The notes under the pieces: model-generated | Seen by the model: only the letters and a program-made list of their open reading frames with translations | Told to the model about the DNA's origin: nothing | The model's database searches: none | Part shown: in pieces, positions 32,685-34,094 of the stretch | Numbering within the stretch: position 1 is the first letter of the stretch | Layout: every line of letters begins with the position of its first letter | Assembly (NCBI GenBank): GCA_009786075.1 | Contig: WQTX01000023.1 | Coordinates: 1-34,094 of the forward strand | Length of the DNA stretch: 34,094 bases | Reading direction: 5' to 3' | From: Bacteroidota bacterium | GTDB taxonomy: Bacteria > Bacteroidota > Bacteroidia > Bacteroidales > UBA1715 | Position numbers and translations under genes: made by a program

Positions 32685-32756
32685 TTGTCGTATTGGCATA
32701 TTGTCACATTGTCGTATTGGCATATTGTCACATTGTCGTATTGACTTATTGGCACA
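32685..32756. repeat. Three 24-bp tandem repeats overlapping the leuB stop
   Basis: Units start at 32685, 32709 and 32733; the first two are identical (TTGTCGTATTGGCATATTGT plus CACA) and the third is degenerate. The third unit includes the last codons and stop of leuB. Nearby, 32623-32658 holds inverted GTGCCAAT motifs of the same type, so the stretch can also fold back. Confidence 0.85.
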
Positions 32757-33810
32757 TTATATAGTTCACAATCCAATCGCCAACTTCACTTGTCGATTTT
32801 GCATTTTCTTTCGTAATATCTTCGGTTACAAATCCTTGTTCGAGCGAAGCTGCTACGGCTTTGCGAATAAGTGCGCCTTCTTCTTTCAAATCAAATGCAT
32901 ATTCAAACATCATTGCTGCCGAAAGAATTGTTGCCACCGGATTGGCAATGTTTTTGCCTGCCGCTTGTGGGTATGAACCGTGAATTGGTTCAAATACGCT
33001 TGTGTGCAAGCCAATAGATGCGCTTGGCAACAAACCAAGTGAACCGGTAATTACCGAAGCCTCGTCGGTCAAAATGTCGCCAAACATATTTTCGGTTACC
33101 ATAACATCGAAATTTTTAGGCCATTGTATGATTTGCATTGCGGCATTGTCCACAAACATATATTGTGTTTCAACTTCGGGGTAGGTTGGCGCCATTTCTT
33201 GGGCAATTTGCCGCCACAAACGTGATGTTTCAAGTACATTTGCTTTATCTACCACTGTCAATTTTTTGTTGCGCTTCATAGCATATTCGTAGGCAAGTTT
33301 CAAAATACGCTCAACTTCGGCACGAGTGTACACGCAGTTGTCGAACGCTGTGTTGTCGTTATCTTTTCTGCCTTTTTCGCCGAAATAAATACCACCGGTA
33401 AGTTCACGAATACACATAAAATTTGCACCTTCCACCAAATCTTTACGCAGCGGTGATTTGTGTAGCAGCGAATCAAATGTTTCCACCGGACGAAGATTGG
33501 CATACAAGCCCAATTGTTTGCGCATACGCAACAACCCTTGTTCGGGGCGAACTTTTGCCGTGGGGTTGTTATCGAATCGAGGGTCGCCAATTGCACCGAA
33601 AAGTACCGCATCGGCTGCCATACATATTTCATGCGTTGCTTCGGGGTATGGGTCGCCCACTGCGTCAATTGCGCAGGCACCGGTAATTGCCTCGGTATAA
33701 GTAAATTCGTGTCCGAATTTTTTCTCGATTGCCCGTGTTACTTTCAATGCTTCACGAATGATTTCGGGACCAATGCCGTCGCCGGCTAATACTGCTATGG
33801 TTGCTTTCAT
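32746..33810 (-). CDS. leuB: 3-isopropylmalate dehydrogenase
   Basis: This enzyme has 354 residues from the ATG at 33810. An in-frame GTG at 33861 would add 17 residues, but these are translated palindromic repeat and the family begins with [17 protein letters not shown] as here. It oxidatively decarboxylates 3-isopropylmalate in leucine synthesis with NAD. Visible motifs are [29 protein letters not shown] with the catalytic Tyr, [14 protein letters not shown] with the catalytic Lys, and [12 protein letters not shown] with the metal-binding Asp. It lies downstream of leuD, in a leu cluster that continues to the right of the window. Confidence 0.97.
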   Translation of the reverse strand: MKATIAVLAGDGIGPEIIREALKVTRAIEKKFGHEFTYTEAITGACAIDAVGDPYPEATHEICMAADAVLFGAIGDPRFDNNPTAKVRPEQGLLRMRKQLGLYANLRPVETFDSLLHKSPLRKDLVEGANFMCIRELTGGIYFGEKGRKDNDNTAFDNCVYTRAEVERILKLAYEYAMKRNKKLTVVDKANVLETSRLWRQIAQEMAPTYPEVETQYMFVDNAAMQIIQWPKNFDVMVTENMFGDILTDEASVITGSLGLLPSASIGLHTSVFEPIHGSYPQAAGKNIANPVATILSAAMMFEYAFDLKEEGALIRKAVAASLEQGFVTEDITKENAKSTSEVGDWIVNYIMCQ

Positions 33811-33820
33811 TTTTTTAAGG

Positions 33821-33896
33821 AAGCCCCCTAAATCCCCCTCAAGGGGACTTAAAGCCCCCACCCCCTTCGACTTCGTTCAGCGAACACAGGAGGCTT
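33821..33896. repeat. Palindromic repeat element in the leuD-leuB gap
   Basis: The core AAGCCCCCTAAATCCCCCTC and AAGGGGACTT (33821-33850) is followed by a related second part with CTTCGACTTCGTTCAGCG and AGGAGGCTT (33852-33896). Both parts match pieces of the element inside manA. It begins 11 bp upstream of the leuB ATG, so it forms the leuB leader. The rest of the 184-bp leuD-leuB gap shows nothing else clear. Confidence 0.8.
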
Positions 33897-33994
33897 TGAG
33901 TTGTGGTTATTTTTGGGAAACTGTGGTTTAATTGTTTATACTATTTTATCTATATATTTTTCATTTCAAATTTATTTTGTTCTTTTGCCGCGCT

Positions 33995-34094
33995 TCAGCA
34001 AGTCCCCCCTGAGGGGGGATTTAGGGGGGCTTTTTTTTCGTATGCTTCAATAGCCGCCTTCCTATCAAGCAAATAATCAATATCATCAAAACCT
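33995..34094 (-). CDS. leuD: 3' end of 3-isopropylmalate dehydratase small subunit (partial)
   Basis: The minus-strand frame entering at the right edge reads GFDDIDYLLDRKAAIEAYEK and ends at a TGA at 33995. The segment matches the C-terminal end of LeuD (for example G-x-D-x-I...I-x-A-Y/F-E in the E. coli protein) and fits its place before leuB. The last 11 residues (APLNPPSGGTC) are not LeuD-like; they are the translation of the palindromic repeat at 34001-34032, which has extended or replaced the original end. Only about 32 codons lie in the window. Confidence 0.8.
   Translation of the reverse strand, partial: GFDDIDYLLDRKAAIEAYEKKAPLNPPSGGTC
34001..34032. repeat. Palindromic repeat element forming the leuD 3' end
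   Basis: This copy is inverted relative to those at 9071 and 33821: AGTCCCCCCTGAGGGGGG followed by ATTTAGGGGGGCTT. It forms a CCCCCC-TGA-GGGGGG hairpin and is translated as the tail of LeuD. Confidence 0.85.

Noticed and set aside
32685-32756. CRISPR array
   Set aside because: The units are tandem with no spacers, only three copies, and overlap a gene end; no cas genes are present.
32746-33861. Longer LeuB starting at 33861
   Set aside because: The start would be GTG and the extra 17 residues are translated palindromic repeat; the conserved family start is the ATG at 33810.

Overview
The window looks like a Bacteroidota chromosome, probably order Bacteroidales. The signs are a UpxY-type NusG-like regulator heading a surface-polysaccharide operon, promoter -7 boxes of the TAnnTTTG type, weak Shine-Dalgarno use, a GxxExxY gene and many short palindromic intergenic repeats. 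No rRNA, tRNA, CRISPR array or complete insertion sequence was seen.

Positions 125-28242 (minus strand) hold one long polysaccharide (capsule or O-antigen) locus. Read in its own direction it runs: upxY; a ferredoxin/FrhB-like protein fused to a hexapeptide acyltransferase; an acyl carrier protein (ACP); an SDR reductase; a FabH-like ketosynthase; an extended SDR; a Wzx flippase; a pyruvyl transferase; GT4; EpsG-type Wzy; GT32; a second pyruvyl transferase; a second FrhB-like protein; GT4; GT2; nagB; ugd; manA; an acyltransferase; a third pyruvyl transferase; a MenD-like ThDP enzyme; a second Wzx; an FkbH-like HAD-IIIC protein; a second ACP; a MaoC-like hydratase; an SDR. Gene spacing is tight, with several 1-4 bp overlaps, so co-transcription from the promoter upstream of upxY is likely.

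The locus appears to supply UDP-glucuronate (Ugd) and hexose-phosphate interconversion (ManA, NagB), four glycosyltransferases, one polymerase and two flippases. It also carries a lot of chemistry for non-sugar decoration: three pyruvyl transferases, two Fe-S/FrhB proteins and two separate ACP-based acyl modules. I see no initiating sugar-phosphate transferase and no Wza/Wzc-type export genes, so these must lie elsewhere. A pair of about 160-bp direct repeats (1259-1418 and 6737-6895) brackets exactly the ThDP enzyme, second Wzx, FkbH and ACP genes, as if they were a removable cassette.

Positions 28243-34094 are mainly housekeeping genes: a LutA-like Fe-S protein (+), a GxxExxY PD-(D/E)XK-type gene inside a 37-bp perfect inverted repeat (+), lgt (+), a ROK sugar kinase (-), ssb (-), leuB (-) and the 3' end of leuD (-). 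This part is full of small repeats. One family (AAGCCCCC-TAAAT-CCCCC) lies in frame inside manA, forms the C-terminal tail of leuD and fills the leuD-leuB gap.
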